From Candidatus Hydrogenedentota bacterium (GTDB taxonomy: Bacteria; Hydrogenedentota; Hydrogenedentia; Hydrogenedentales; JAGMZX01), in NCBI GenBank assembly GCA_029556545.1, contig JAKQEQ010000159.1, forward strand, positions 29,814 to 93,813: a stretch of DNA of 64,000 bases, given 5' to 3'. The position numbers and the translations under genes are program-made. Below are positions 51,293 to 59,455 of the stretch, in pieces (positions within the stretch are counted from its first letter, which is position 1; every line of letters begins with the position of its first letter). Under the pieces are notes generated by a model, which was not told the DNA's origin, did not search any database, and saw only the letters and a list, made by a program, of their open reading frames with translations.

Positions 51293-52882
51293 ATGAAAGT
51301 GTCGTGGTTGGCGCGCGCGGTTTTTCTCGCATTATTGGTTACGCTCGCCTGTAGCGCCGCGTTTGCCACGCCGCGCATCCTGATCGTGGGCGACAGTTGG
51401 TCCGTCAGCGTCTGGCATGGACGGGCCCTCGATACGGCATTGCAGGAGTATGGGCTTCACGATGTCGAGTGCGTCGGCGATATCACGACCCGGGGCGGCA
51501 GCACGGCGTCTGACTGGGTAAAGCCCGACTGGCTGGCCGCGATTACACAACAACTCGGGGCCTTTCCGACCATTGATACCGTCCATCTGATCATCGGCGG
51601 CAACGACGTCCTCAGCAAGATCAAGACAACCAACGTCTTTGTAGGCTGGCCCGCGCTCATGCGCGAGAGCTGGTGGCAGGACATTCAGAATAACATACAG
51701 GCCCTCGTGAACTACTGCCTGTTACACCCGCAGGTCAGGCACGTGGTTATCGCGGACTATGATTATCTGAATCGAACCACGGTTCAAGTACTCTACTATG
51801 TCCTTGGCCAGACCTTCGATTTCGGCGGCATGACGCAAGAGCAGGTAAACACAGCCTTTATCGAAGTCGGCGTGAAGAAATTGGCCGTCGCGCAGCGTAC
51901 GCCCGGGTGCTACTACGTCCAGAACTGGGGCTTGCTCCAGTACCATCACAACACGCCCGCCGGCGCGCCGCGTCCGGGCGTCTATCCGGACTACAACCCT
52001 TACCCGGGCGGCAACACGGCATATCCCATGCCTGACGCGGCGTTTGACACGGTCTACATCGGGCCGTTTCCGTTTGCGGGCGACGGTATCCACCCGAGCA
52101 TCGACGCGCACAAGGTCATGGCGCGGAACGCGGTCGAACAGTTCTATCTGGACTGGTACGGCGGCGGCGAAGGTGAGGGCGAAGGTGAAGGTGAGGGCGA
52201 GGGAGAAGGTGAGGGCGAGGGTGAGGGCGAGGGTGAAGGCGAGGGTGAAGGCGAGGGTGAAGGCGAGGGTGAAGGCGAGGGTGAGCAGGCGCTGGCGATT
52301 GTCGAGTGCGTCACGTACACCACCAGCGGCGGCAAGAATAGCGACCGCCATCTGAGCGTAACGATAAAGGTCGTGGATAACCAGGGGTCGCCGGTCGGGA
52401 ATGCTGCCGTGTCGATTTCCATCACGCGGAACGGCAGCGCCTACGCCACCGGCAACGCCAGTACGAATGGCAACGGCGAGGCAACCTTCGTGGCAAACAA
52501 CGCGCCAAACGGCACGTACTCCACCGCGGTCACGAACGTCAGTGCAAATGGCCTGACTTTCGAGGGGTCCACCCCGCCAAACGCATTCAGCAAAGGCAGC
52601 GACCCCGTTCCCGCCTCGTATTGCCGCAGCACGGGCACGTCCGCGTCCGCAAGCGGTCCCGGCGCGGCGGTGCGCCTCGCTCGCGAGGTGAAAGCGCGGC
52701 ATTCGGATGCGCTGTTCGCGGCGCCGGGCGTCGTCGGACACGGCGTCGGCCTGTCCGGTGGCCGACCGGTGATCGAGGTATACCTCGAAAACGAGAACGC
52801 GGCGGCGCGCGCACAGTTGCCGGCTTCCATCGAAAACGTGCCCGTCCGCATTATCGTGACCGGCCCGTTTGAGGCGTTCTAG
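51293..52882 (+). CDS. Secreted SGNH-hydrolase-like protein with Big-like domain and protease-prodomain-like tail (529 aa)
   Basis: Paralog of the upstream SGNH gene. The ATG at 51293 follows GAGGT and gives a signal peptide MKVSWLARAVFLALLVTLAC...AFA. Catalytic motifs ILIVGDSW (Ser35), HLIIGGNDVL and AGDGIHPS are complete. After a 39-residue Glu-Gly linker (52169-52285) comes an invasin/Big-like domain (VTIKVVDNQGSPVGNAAVSI). The final 65 residues (GVVGHGVGLSGGRPVIEVYL...NVPVRIIVTGPFEAF) resemble the segment preceding S1-type protease domains in other secreted proteins, but no protease follows. Unlike the other linker proteins, it lacks the EF-hand-like module. It is 49 bp downstream of its paralog. 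Confidence 0.84.
   Translation: MKVSWLARAVFLALLVTLACSAAFATPRILIVGDSWSVSVWHGRALDTALQEYGLHDVECVGDITTRGGSTASDWVKPDWLAAITQQLGAFPTIDTVHLIIGGNDVLSKIKTTNVFVGWPALMRESWWQDIQNNIQALVNYCLLHPQVRHVVIADYDYLNRTTVQVLYYVLGQTFDFGGMTQEQVNTAFIEVGVKKLAVAQRTPGCYYVQNWGLLQYHHNTPAGAPRPGVYPDYNPYPGGNTAYPMPDAAFDTVYIGPFPFAGDGIHPSIDAHKVMARNAVEQFYLDWYGGGEGEGEGEGEGEGEGEGEGEGEGEGEGEGEGEGEGEGEGEQALAIVECVTYTTSGGKNSDRHLSVTIKVVDNQGSPVGNAAVSISITRNGSAYATGNASTNGNGEATFVANNAPNGTYSTAVTNVSANGLTFEGSTPPNAFSKGSDPVPASYCRSTGTSASASGPGAAVRLAREVKARHSDALFAAPGVVGHGVGLSGGRPVIEVYLENENAAARAQLPASIENVPVRIIVTGPFEAF
52169..52285 (+). repeat. Glu-Gly hexanucleotide linker, 39 codons
   Basis: 117 bp of GAR-GGY/GGA pairs after the SGNH domain. Confidence 0.95.
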
Positions 52883-52923
52883 ACGACCTGGCTCATCGAA
52901 AAAAAGCCGCTTGCGATCCCTGA

Positions 52924-53841
52924 TCAGGTATCGACATCGATCGGGGCGGTTCCGCCCCGCGCCAGAAAACCCTCGAGAGCCTCGATAAACTGATCGCGCA
53001 TCATGGCGTTCATGTGCGTTGCCCCGTCGATTACCACTACCTCGATCCCCCGTATATGTTCGCGCAGGTTGTCCACGCCGACCTTCAGCGGATCGCGGGA
53101 ACCGACGATGCTCAACATGGGTAACACGATCCCGCGAATCTCATCCGCCGAAACCACGAGGTCCTGCGCGGCGCGGAGCATCGCCGCCAGCGCCTTGCCG
53201 TCGTTGAGGTAGCGCGTGACCAGTTTGATGGTCCACGTGTGGATCAACCCAGTCCTTTCGCGGTCCGCGCCAAAGTCGCCGCTGGGCGGTTTAATGCCTC
53301 GGCCTTCCTCCAGCATCCGCGCGAGGTCCGGCGCGCGCGACAAGAAGGCGCTTTCCTCCGGGCGTTCCCAACCCGCGCCGAGCGGCGACGCCGTGATCAG
53401 CCGGTCCGGGTGCATGGCCGCCAGTTTCAGCGTCAGGAACCCGCCGAGCGAATACCCCGCGACGTGCGCCTTCTCGATGCCCAGATGGTCCATGAGCCGC
53501 ACGACGTCCTCGACCATCTCCCGCCCGTACTGCTCCGGATCGTGGGGCTTGTCGCTGCGCCCGTGGCCGCGCAGGTCCGGCACGATGACGCGGAATCGCC
53601 GCGCGAGCCGGTCGATGACGCCGGGGCGTCGCCAGTTGAAGTCGCCCTGCACCGCGAAGCCATGAATCAGGATCACCGGTTCGCCGGCGCCCTGGTCCGT
53701 ATAGAAGATGCGCACGCCGTCCGAGTCGAAGAACTCGCCGCTCGCGCGGGCAAGAAAGATGTAGTAGGCCAAGCCCCCGGCAAGTACGACAACAAGGGCG
53801 ATGCTTGCCGCAAAAATCAGCACGAACTTCTTCATGGACAT
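52924..53841 (-). CDS. Membrane-anchored alpha/beta hydrolase
   Basis: Predicted 305-residue hydrolase with an N-terminal membrane segment (FVLIFAASIALVVVLAGGLAYYIFL). The fold is shown by VILIHGFAVQGDFNWRRPG (oxyanion region), VPDLRGHGRSDKPHDP, the nucleophile elbow VAGYSLGGFLTLKLA, LSIVGSRDPLKVG for the acid and VIDGATHMNAM for the His. It lies 14 bp downstream of a paralog of the same design, an apparent tandem duplication. The substrate is unknown. Confidence 0.88.
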   Translation of the reverse strand: MSMKKFVLIFAASIALVVVLAGGLAYYIFLARASGEFFDSDGVRIFYTDQGAGEPVILIHGFAVQGDFNWRRPGVIDRLARRFRVIVPDLRGHGRSDKPHDPEQYGREMVEDVVRLMDHLGIEKAHVAGYSLGGFLTLKLAAMHPDRLITASPLGAGWERPEESAFLSRAPDLARMLEEGRGIKPPSGDFGADRERTGLIHTWTIKLVTRYLNDGKALAAMLRAAQDLVVSADEIRGIVLPMLSIVGSRDPLKVGVDNLREHIRGIEVVVIDGATHMNAMMRDQFIEALEGFLARGGTAPIDVDT

Positions 53842-53855
53842 GCCCCCGACCTGTA

Positions 53856-54800
53856 TTACTGTTCCCGCAACTGCCGTTGGATTTCACGCCGGAACACCTC
53901 GCTAAACATCGTCGTCGCGTGGTCCCCGCCGGGGACGTAGACGACACGCGCCGCGCTCATGACCCCATCGAGGTTCCGCGCCGCGTCCACGAGGGGATCG
54001 CGGTCACCGACGATGACCAGCGTGGGCACACGGTTCGCGCGCAGGGCGTCCTCGGTCACGCGCAGGTCGAGCATCGTGCTTACCAGGGCCCGCAGCGCCC
54101 ACAAGTCGCAAATCCACGCGATGGCCGCGTCAATCAACCATACCTTGACCCGGCTCGGGTTCGGCGTCGGCTCGAGCGCGCGGATAAGCGGCGCGAACCC
54201 GCCGCCCTGTTCGAGCGAAGCCTCGAGCGCGCGCAGTATGGACATCTTCGGCGTGGTCTCGTCGTACCAGCCCGCGCCGCCGACCACGGCGGTCCGCAGC
54301 CGCTCGGGATGCGTCGCCAACAGCTTGAGGGTAATGAAGCCCCCGAGGGAATAGCCGACCACGTGGGCCTTCTCAATGCCCAGGTGGTCCATGAGGCGCA
54401 CCGCGTCCTCGACCAGTTCCACGCCGTAGCGGCCCGGATCATGCGGATGCTCGCTCAGGCCGTGCCCCCGCAGGTCGATGGCGATCACGCGGTGCGTCTT
54501 GCGCAACATGCGGATCACCCCCGGCACGCGCCAGTTGATGTCCGCGTTGACGGCAAGCCCGTGGATCAGAATAACCGGCTCGCCGTCCCCTTCGTCCGTG
54601 TAGTGGATGCGGACGCCCCCGGAGTCGAACCATTGCCCCCGCACGCGCCGCAGCGTCAACAGATAGAATAGGAGGACGCCGCCAAACACGACAATAAAGA
54701 CGGCGGCCCCGAGATAAGGCCGCCACAGCGCCAACAGCCAGCACACGGCGGCAAACAGCGCCGCCACGGCCAGCAATACCAGGCCGAGACGATACTTCAT
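53856..54800 (-). CDS. Membrane-anchored alpha/beta hydrolase (paralog)
   Basis: Predicted 314-residue hydrolase. Two hydrophobic stretches open it (LGLVLLAVAALFAAVCWLLA, LGAAVFIVVFGGVLLFYLLT). Then VILIHGLAVNADINWRVPG, AIDLRGHGLSEHPHDPGRYG, nucleophile VVGYSLGGFITLKLLATHP, LVIVGDRDPLVDAARNLD and VPGGDHATTM with the catalytic His. The ATG at 54800 follows GGGAGG. Same strand as the men genes but separated from menE by 231 bp with several hairpins. MenH is an alpha/beta hydrolase, but MenH proteins are soluble, so this identity is not supported. Confidence 0.88.
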   Translation of the reverse strand: MKYRLGLVLLAVAALFAAVCWLLALWRPYLGAAVFIVVFGGVLLFYLLTLRRVRGQWFDSGGVRIHYTDEGDGEPVILIHGLAVNADINWRVPGVIRMLRKTHRVIAIDLRGHGLSEHPHDPGRYGVELVEDAVRLMDHLGIEKAHVVGYSLGGFITLKLLATHPERLRTAVVGGAGWYDETTPKMSILRALEASLEQGGGFAPLIRALEPTPNPSRVKVWLIDAAIAWICDLWALRALVSTMLDLRVTEDALRANRVPTLVIVGDRDPLVDAARNLDGVMSAARVVYVPGGDHATTMFSEVFRREIQRQLREQ

Positions 54801-54954
54801 GCTCGTATGCCCTCCCCCTCGGCGCGCATCGAGCGCCCGAGGCCCGTGATCGCAAGACAGCGACGCCGCGTATCCTACTGCGCAACACGCCCGAAACACA
54901 ATGCGCCGCCGTAACTGCGCCCATTACGACCGCAAACACGTGGCCATCGCGTCA

Positions 54955-55000
54955 GCCTGCCTTAGCAGGCTCTGCTTTGCACCCGGCTTCAGCCGGGGTG
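54955..55000. repeat. Two adjacent hairpins (REP-like) between menE and the hydrolases
   Basis: GCCTGC/GCAGGC (54955-54970, loop CTTA) and CACCCGGCT/AGCCGGGGTG (54980-55000, loop TC, one bulge). With a further imperfect hairpin at the menE stop codon they may act together as a terminator of the men operon. Confidence 0.55.
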
Positions 55001-55031
55001 TATCGGAGGCACCCCTCCGCTATAGCACGCT

Positions 55032-56447
55032 TCAGCGCGGCTTGCCGTCGCCGCGCCTCAGCCCGATTCCTCTTGCCCGGGCCGTAAACGCCTTTCGGTC
55101 CGGCTTGATACCGGGCGGGATCAGGTCCTCCGGCCAGGGGAGAAAGCGGCGTGGCGTCTTGAAGAGCGGCAGTCGCGTCTCGAGTTCCCGGCGCAGCGCG
55201 GCCTCGTCCGGCGCTCGATCATCGTCGGAGCGCACGAAGGCCACCGGGGTCGCGCCGAATTCCGCGTGCGGCACGGGCACGACCACCGCCTCGCGCACGC
55301 CGGGACACCGGCACAGGACCTGCTCGATTTCCTCGGGTTGGATGTTCTCGCCGCCCGCGATGAACATGTTGTCGCGACGGCCCGTGACATGGAGATAGCC
55401 GTCCGCGTCCAAATAGCCCAAGTCGCCGGTCGCAAACCAGCCGTCGTCGGTCAGCGGGCGGCGCACGGCGTCGCCCTCGACGTAGCCGAGGAACAACGTC
55501 TTGCCGCGCACGAAAATCTCGCCGTCCGCGGCAATGCGCAGACTCCCGGGATCAAGCGGCGCGCCGGAAGTGAGCAATCGTTCGAGCGGGTCGCCCGGAC
55601 GAGTCGTAGCCACCTGCGAGGCCGTTTCAGTCAGCCCGTAGCTGGTGAAGATCGGCGCGCCCAGCGCGAACGACTCGCGCAACAGGCCCTCGGGGATCGC
55701 GCCGCCGCCCAGCAACACCGCGCGCGCTTGCCGCAGGCACACGCGGCCCGCGTCCGTCGCCAGCAGCCGATGCAATTGCGTGGCTACGAGCGACAAATGC
55801 GTGACCCCGTAACGGGTGACAGATGCCTCGATGGGTTCCTCGTTCTCGGAAACGACGATTGCCGCCCCGCCGACGAGACAACGGAAGACGACCCCGACGC
55901 CCGCCACGTGGCACATGGGCAGCGACAACAGCCAGCGGTCGCCGTGCGCGATCGGCAGGTTTCGGTTGGAGAGCAGCGCGCTGTGAATGTGATTGCCGAA
56001 GCAATGCAGCGCGGCCTTCGGCGGTCCGGCGCTGCCCGACGTGAAGATGATTGTCGCCGGTTGATCTGCCCGAAACCGTGGCGGTTCGTTGACCGTCGCC
56101 GCGGCCGCCCACGCCGCCCCGAGCGGTGGCAGTGCTTGCGCACAAATACGCCCCAGCAGTTCATCGCGATAGGCCTCGGGGAAGCGCGGGTTCATCGGGC
56201 ACGCCACCGTGCCTAGACGCAGCAACGCCAGAAACGCGATCACATACTCCACGTCTGGCCGCCCGAGCAGCGCCACGCGGTCGCCCGGCGCCACGCCCTG
56301 ATCGCGCAACGCCGCCGTCCGTTCCCGTACGCGCGCATCGAGTTCGTGAATCGAAATCGTGCCCGCCGCCGACACCAGCGCCGGCGACTCCGGCCTCGCG
56401 GTCGCCCCGCCGCGCAGCGGACACGGAATGTCGACACGTTGTCTCAT
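55032..56447 (-). CDS. menE: MenE, o-succinylbenzoate-CoA ligase
   Basis: Adenylates o-succinylbenzoate and forms its CoA thioester in menaquinone synthesis. 471 residues. AMP-binding motifs: ATIIFTSGSAGPPKAAL, SYGLTETASQV, TGDLGYLDADGYLHVTGRRD, NMFIAGGENIQPEEIE and a C-terminal PPGIKPDRKAF with the catalytic Lys. Start 56447 (GAGGTT site) was preferred; a GTG at 56522 would overlap menC but translate a low-complexity YEDEDGDG stretch arising from CTCGTA-type repeats at 56478-56497. It follows menC, menA and menB on the same strand. Confidence 0.9.
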   Translation of the reverse strand: MRQRVDIPCPLRGGATARPESPALVSAAGTISIHELDARVRERTAALRDQGVAPGDRVALLGRPDVEYVIAFLALLRLGTVACPMNPRFPEAYRDELLGRICAQALPPLGAAWAAAATVNEPPRFRADQPATIIFTSGSAGPPKAALHCFGNHIHSALLSNRNLPIAHGDRWLLSLPMCHVAGVGVVFRCLVGGAAIVVSENEEPIEASVTRYGVTHLSLVATQLHRLLATDAGRVCLRQARAVLLGGGAIPEGLLRESFALGAPIFTSYGLTETASQVATTRPGDPLERLLTSGAPLDPGSLRIAADGEIFVRGKTLFLGYVEGDAVRRPLTDDGWFATGDLGYLDADGYLHVTGRRDNMFIAGGENIQPEEIEQVLCRCPGVREAVVVPVPHAEFGATPVAFVRSDDDRAPDEAALRRELETRLPLFKTPRRFLPWPEDLIPPGIKPDRKAFTARARGIGLRRGDGKPR

Positions 56448-56509
56448 AACCTCAGAAGACTTCTTCCCATCCCCATCCTCGTCCTCGTACTCGTAATCGC
56501 CCCGCGCGA

Positions 56510-57622
56510 TCAGCCCTCCCACACCATCTCCAGCACATCCGGGTTGACCTCGATCGGCCCATCCAACGCGGCAACTTGTAATTCCGGGTCGCCCAGCGGC
56601 AGCCGTCTGTGCAGCACGTCCGCGTCGAGAGCCGCATAGGTGTCAAGACCGACCGCGACCTCCGCGCCGCTGATGGCGGCGGCGTAATGGACCAGCGCGC
56701 TCATGCCGACCCCCGATTCGTATGCGCCGCTGATGACGATGCGCGGGGTGGACGACGCGGCGCGCAGCCATTCGACAAGTCCGTGAAAGTGCATGAGCGT
56801 CGGCTTGACGACCCACGCATGGGCGCCGCACAACACCTCGCCCAAGGGCGTATCCGTCTCGCACTCGCCGCCGATCGCCATCGCCGCGAGGTGCTCCTTG
56901 TTGTCCTGCAAGGTCTCGTCCAGGGCATACCGCGCGCCGGACGCCGCGGCAAACGCGGGAAGGTCCCGCCAGTCGCGCGTCGGCTCCTCGAAGTAATCGA
57001 CGTTATACGGGGCCGTTTCGCGTGCGAACGCCACCGCCTCGGCCAGTTCCCACGCGCGGTTGGCGTCCAGCCGCAGCGCCGCGTCGGGACCGAAAGCCTG
57101 CCGTGTCGCGTGGACCGTCGCCCTGCTCTCCGCCGGTGCGTCGCGCCCCACCTTAAGCTTCACGGCGGCAAAGCCCTGCCGTGACCGCGTCCACGCCGTG
57201 CGCCGCGAGTCATGCCGCAGGTCGGGCACAAGCGCGCATATCCGCACGGTCTCGGCGCTGTGTTCGGCGATAAGGCGACGCAGCGGTATCTCGAGGTGAT
57301 CGGCGGCCAGCCGCAACACGGCCGTTTCGAGCGCGAACGAGACCGAACTGCACAGGGTTGAAGCGCGCCGCAACGCGAAAGCATCGACGAGCGAGCAGTC
57401 ACGCAGCCGTTTCGCGCAATCGATGAGCTCGAAAACCGTCTCGTTCTCGGATTCGCGGCTGAATCCGGGCAGCGGCGCGGCCTCGCCCCAACCCTCGATG
57501 CCGCCGTCCGCCTCGAGACGGAGCAGCCAGCCGGTGCGTGCTTCGAGGGCACCGCGCGGCAACAGGAGCGGCGTGCGAAACGGCAGTTCGTAGCGGTAGA
57601 CCCGCGTCCGCTCGATCTTCAT
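56510..57622 (-). CDS. menC: MenC, o-succinylbenzoate synthase
   Basis: Enolase-superfamily dehydratase that makes o-succinylbenzoate. 370 residues. Catalytic residues are readable: K-x-K in FAAVKLKVGR (Lys155, Lys157), metal ligands in LRLDANRAW (Asp186), DYFEEPTRD (Glu212/213) and YALDETLQD (Asp235), and Lys273 in VVKPTLMH. It could also act as an N-acylamino acid racemase by family, but the men neighbours favour OSBS. Overlaps the end of menA by 4 bp, so the pair is translationally coupled. Confidence 0.9.
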   Translation of the reverse strand: MKIERTRVYRYELPFRTPLLLPRGALEARTGWLLRLEADGGIEGWGEAAPLPGFSRESENETVFELIDCAKRLRDCSLVDAFALRRASTLCSSVSFALETAVLRLAADHLEIPLRRLIAEHSAETVRICALVPDLRHDSRRTAWTRSRQGFAAVKLKVGRDAPAESRATVHATRQAFGPDAALRLDANRAWELAEAVAFARETAPYNVDYFEEPTRDWRDLPAFAAASGARYALDETLQDNKEHLAAMAIGGECETDTPLGEVLCGAHAWVVKPTLMHFHGLVEWLRAASSTPRIVISGAYESGVGMSALVHYAAAISGAEVAVGLDTYAALDADVLHRRLPLGDPELQVAALDGPIEVNPDVLEMVWEG

Positions 57623-58521
57623 AGCAGCCAGCCCGCGGAGAAGAGGACACTGTAAAGCAGTGTGATCTTGCCAGTGCCCGCCAGTGTCTGGTTCAGCGCG
57701 GGTCCCTCCTCACGCAGTATCGCGCGGACATTGGGAATCGCCGCGATTAGGGCGAGGCACGCCGCAAGGGCGAGCCAGTGGCCGCCGGTCCACACGCAAA
57801 GCCCCGCGGGAACCGCAACGCAGGCCAGAACGACGCACGCGATGTATTCCGCCCGCGCGAAACCGCGCCCAAACCGTGCTGGCGGCGTCTTTTTGCCCGC
57901 CGCGCGGTCCCCTTCGATGTCGCGCAGGTTGTTAACCGTCAGTATGGCCGTCGAGAGGAGCCCTGGCGCGAGCCCCGCGACCAGTACCGCCGGCGTGACG
58001 GTCAGCGCCTGCACGTAGTACGTACCGCCCACCGCCACCGGTCCGAAGAATACGAGCACGAACACATCGCCGAGGCCGAGATACCCGAGAGGATACGGCC
58101 CGCCTGTGTACAGCACGCCGAACAGAATCGACAACGCGCCGATGACGACAATCGGCCACCCGCCGCGATAGACGAGATAACCCCCCGCCAGCGTCGCCAG
58201 TCCGAAAGCTATCGTTGTGGCGGTTTTCATCTGCGCGGGCGTCGCCAGACCCGCCTGGGTCACGCGCAGCGGCCCGAGTCGCGACTCCGTATCCGTTCCC
58301 TTCACGAAATCGAAGTAATCGTTCGCGTAATTCGTCCCGATTTGGATGAAGACGGCCCCGAACAGCGCGCATAACGCCGCGAGCCCGTGGAACGCGCCAT
58401 CCGCCGCGGCCATGGCCGCGCCAACCAGCACCGGCGCGATCCCCGCAAACAGCGTCTTCGGGCGCGCCGCAAGCAGCCAGACCTTCCACGAGGCCGGCAT
58501 GTGCTCAGCGGAGGCGCTCAT
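57619..58521 (-). CDS. menA: MenA, 1,4-dihydroxy-2-naphthoate polyprenyltransferase
   Basis: UbiA-superfamily prenyltransferase of the inner membrane that joins DHNA with the polyprenyl diphosphate. 300 residues with about eight to nine membrane segments. The two Asp-rich substrate sites are TNYANDYFDFVKGTDTESRL and NNLRDIEGDRAAGKKT. Both fit the MenA subfamily. It is 79 bp downstream of menB and overlaps menC. Confidence 0.92.
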   Translation of the reverse strand: MSASAEHMPASWKVWLLAARPKTLFAGIAPVLVGAAMAAADGAFHGLAALCALFGAVFIQIGTNYANDYFDFVKGTDTESRLGPLRVTQAGLATPAQMKTATTIAFGLATLAGGYLVYRGGWPIVVIGALSILFGVLYTGGPYPLGYLGLGDVFVLVFFGPVAVGGTYYVQALTVTPAVLVAGLAPGLLSTAILTVNNLRDIEGDRAAGKKTPPARFGRGFARAEYIACVVLACVAVPAGLCVWTGGHWLALAACLALIAAIPNVRAILREEGPALNQTLAGTGKITLLYSVLFSAGWLL

Positions 58522-58600
58522 TAGAGGGCTCGGCGGTGGGCAAAGCTAAAGGTCCTATAGGACCTATGCGACCCATGTTTCGCATCGCTTCATGTAGTCC

Positions 58601-59425
58601 TTATGGATTTCGCGGGAACTTGCTGAAATCCGGCGGGCGCTTCTCGATGTAGGCGTTGCGCCCCTCCTGGCCCTCTTCGCTCATGTAGAAAAGCATCGTC
58701 GCGTTGCCCGCCAGTTCCATCAGGCCCGCCTGGCCGTCCTCGTCGGCGTTCATCGCCGCCTTGATGCAGCGAATCGCGATGGGCGACTTCTCCAGGATTT
58801 CGCGACACCACTGCACCGTCTCTTCCTCAAGCTTGTCCAGAGGAACCACCGCGTTGACCATCCCCATCGCGAGTGCTTCTTGCGCGTTGTACTGACGACA
58901 CAGGTACCAGATTTCCCGCGCCTTCTTCTGGCCCACCATGCGCGCTAGGTGCGCCGATCCGTAACCCGCGTCGAACGAGCCCACCTTCGGGCCCGTCTGC
59001 CCGAAAACGGCGTTGTCCGCCGCGATGGTCAGGTCGCACACCATCGCCAGGATGTTGCCGCCGCCGATGGCGTACCCCGCGACCATCGCAATCACGGGCT
59101 TCGGACACGTCCGAATCTGGCGGTGGAGGTCAAGCACGTTGAGCCGATGCGCGCCCGAGCGGTCGTCCACGTAGCCGCGTTCCCCGCGAATATACTGATC
59201 GCCGCCCGAGCAGAACGCCTCCGTGCCCGCGCCCGTCAGAATAATCACGCCGATCCGTTGGTCAAAGCGCGCGTCGCGCAGCGCATCGCTGATTTCATCG
59301 TTGGTCAGCGGTGTAAACGCATTTCTGCGATGAGGACGGTTGATGGTAATCTTGGCAATGCCTTCCGCCTTTTCGTAAATGATCTCCTGGTATTCCTTTG
59401 CTTTTTCCCATTGAGGTGTGTTCAT
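58601..59425 (-). CDS. menB: MenB, 1,4-dihydroxy-2-naphthoyl-CoA synthase
   Basis: Crotonase-fold enzyme closing the second ring in menaquinone synthesis. 274 residues. [79 protein letters not shown] and the C-terminal [20 protein letters not shown] are all MenB signatures. The next gene upstream, 30 bp away, belongs to the low-GC block, so the composition break lies right at the menB start. Confidence 0.96.
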   Translation of the reverse strand: MNTPQWEKAKEYQEIIYEKAEGIAKITINRPHRRNAFTPLTNDEISDALRDARFDQRIGVIILTGAGTEAFCSGGDQYIRGERGYVDDRSGAHRLNVLDLHRQIRTCPKPVIAMVAGYAIGGGNILAMVCDLTIAADNAVFGQTGPKVGSFDAGYGSAHLARMVGQKKAREIWYLCRQYNAQEALAMGMVNAVVPLDKLEEETVQWCREILEKSPIAIRCIKAAMNADEDGQAGLMELAGNATMLFYMSEEGQEGRNAYIEKRPPDFSKFPRNP

Positions 59426-59455
59426 GAAAAATTCGTTCCTGTTTGTGCGGCATGA

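Noticed and set aside
53856-54800. Assignment of the hydrolase near menE as MenH
   Set aside because: It has two N-terminal hydrophobic segments and a tandem paralog, while MenH proteins are soluble and shorter; position alone is not enough.
56447-56522. An extended menE start overlapping menC
   Set aside because: The extra 25 residues are low complexity and derive from a CTCGTA-type repeat; the shorter start has a GAGGTT ribosome site.
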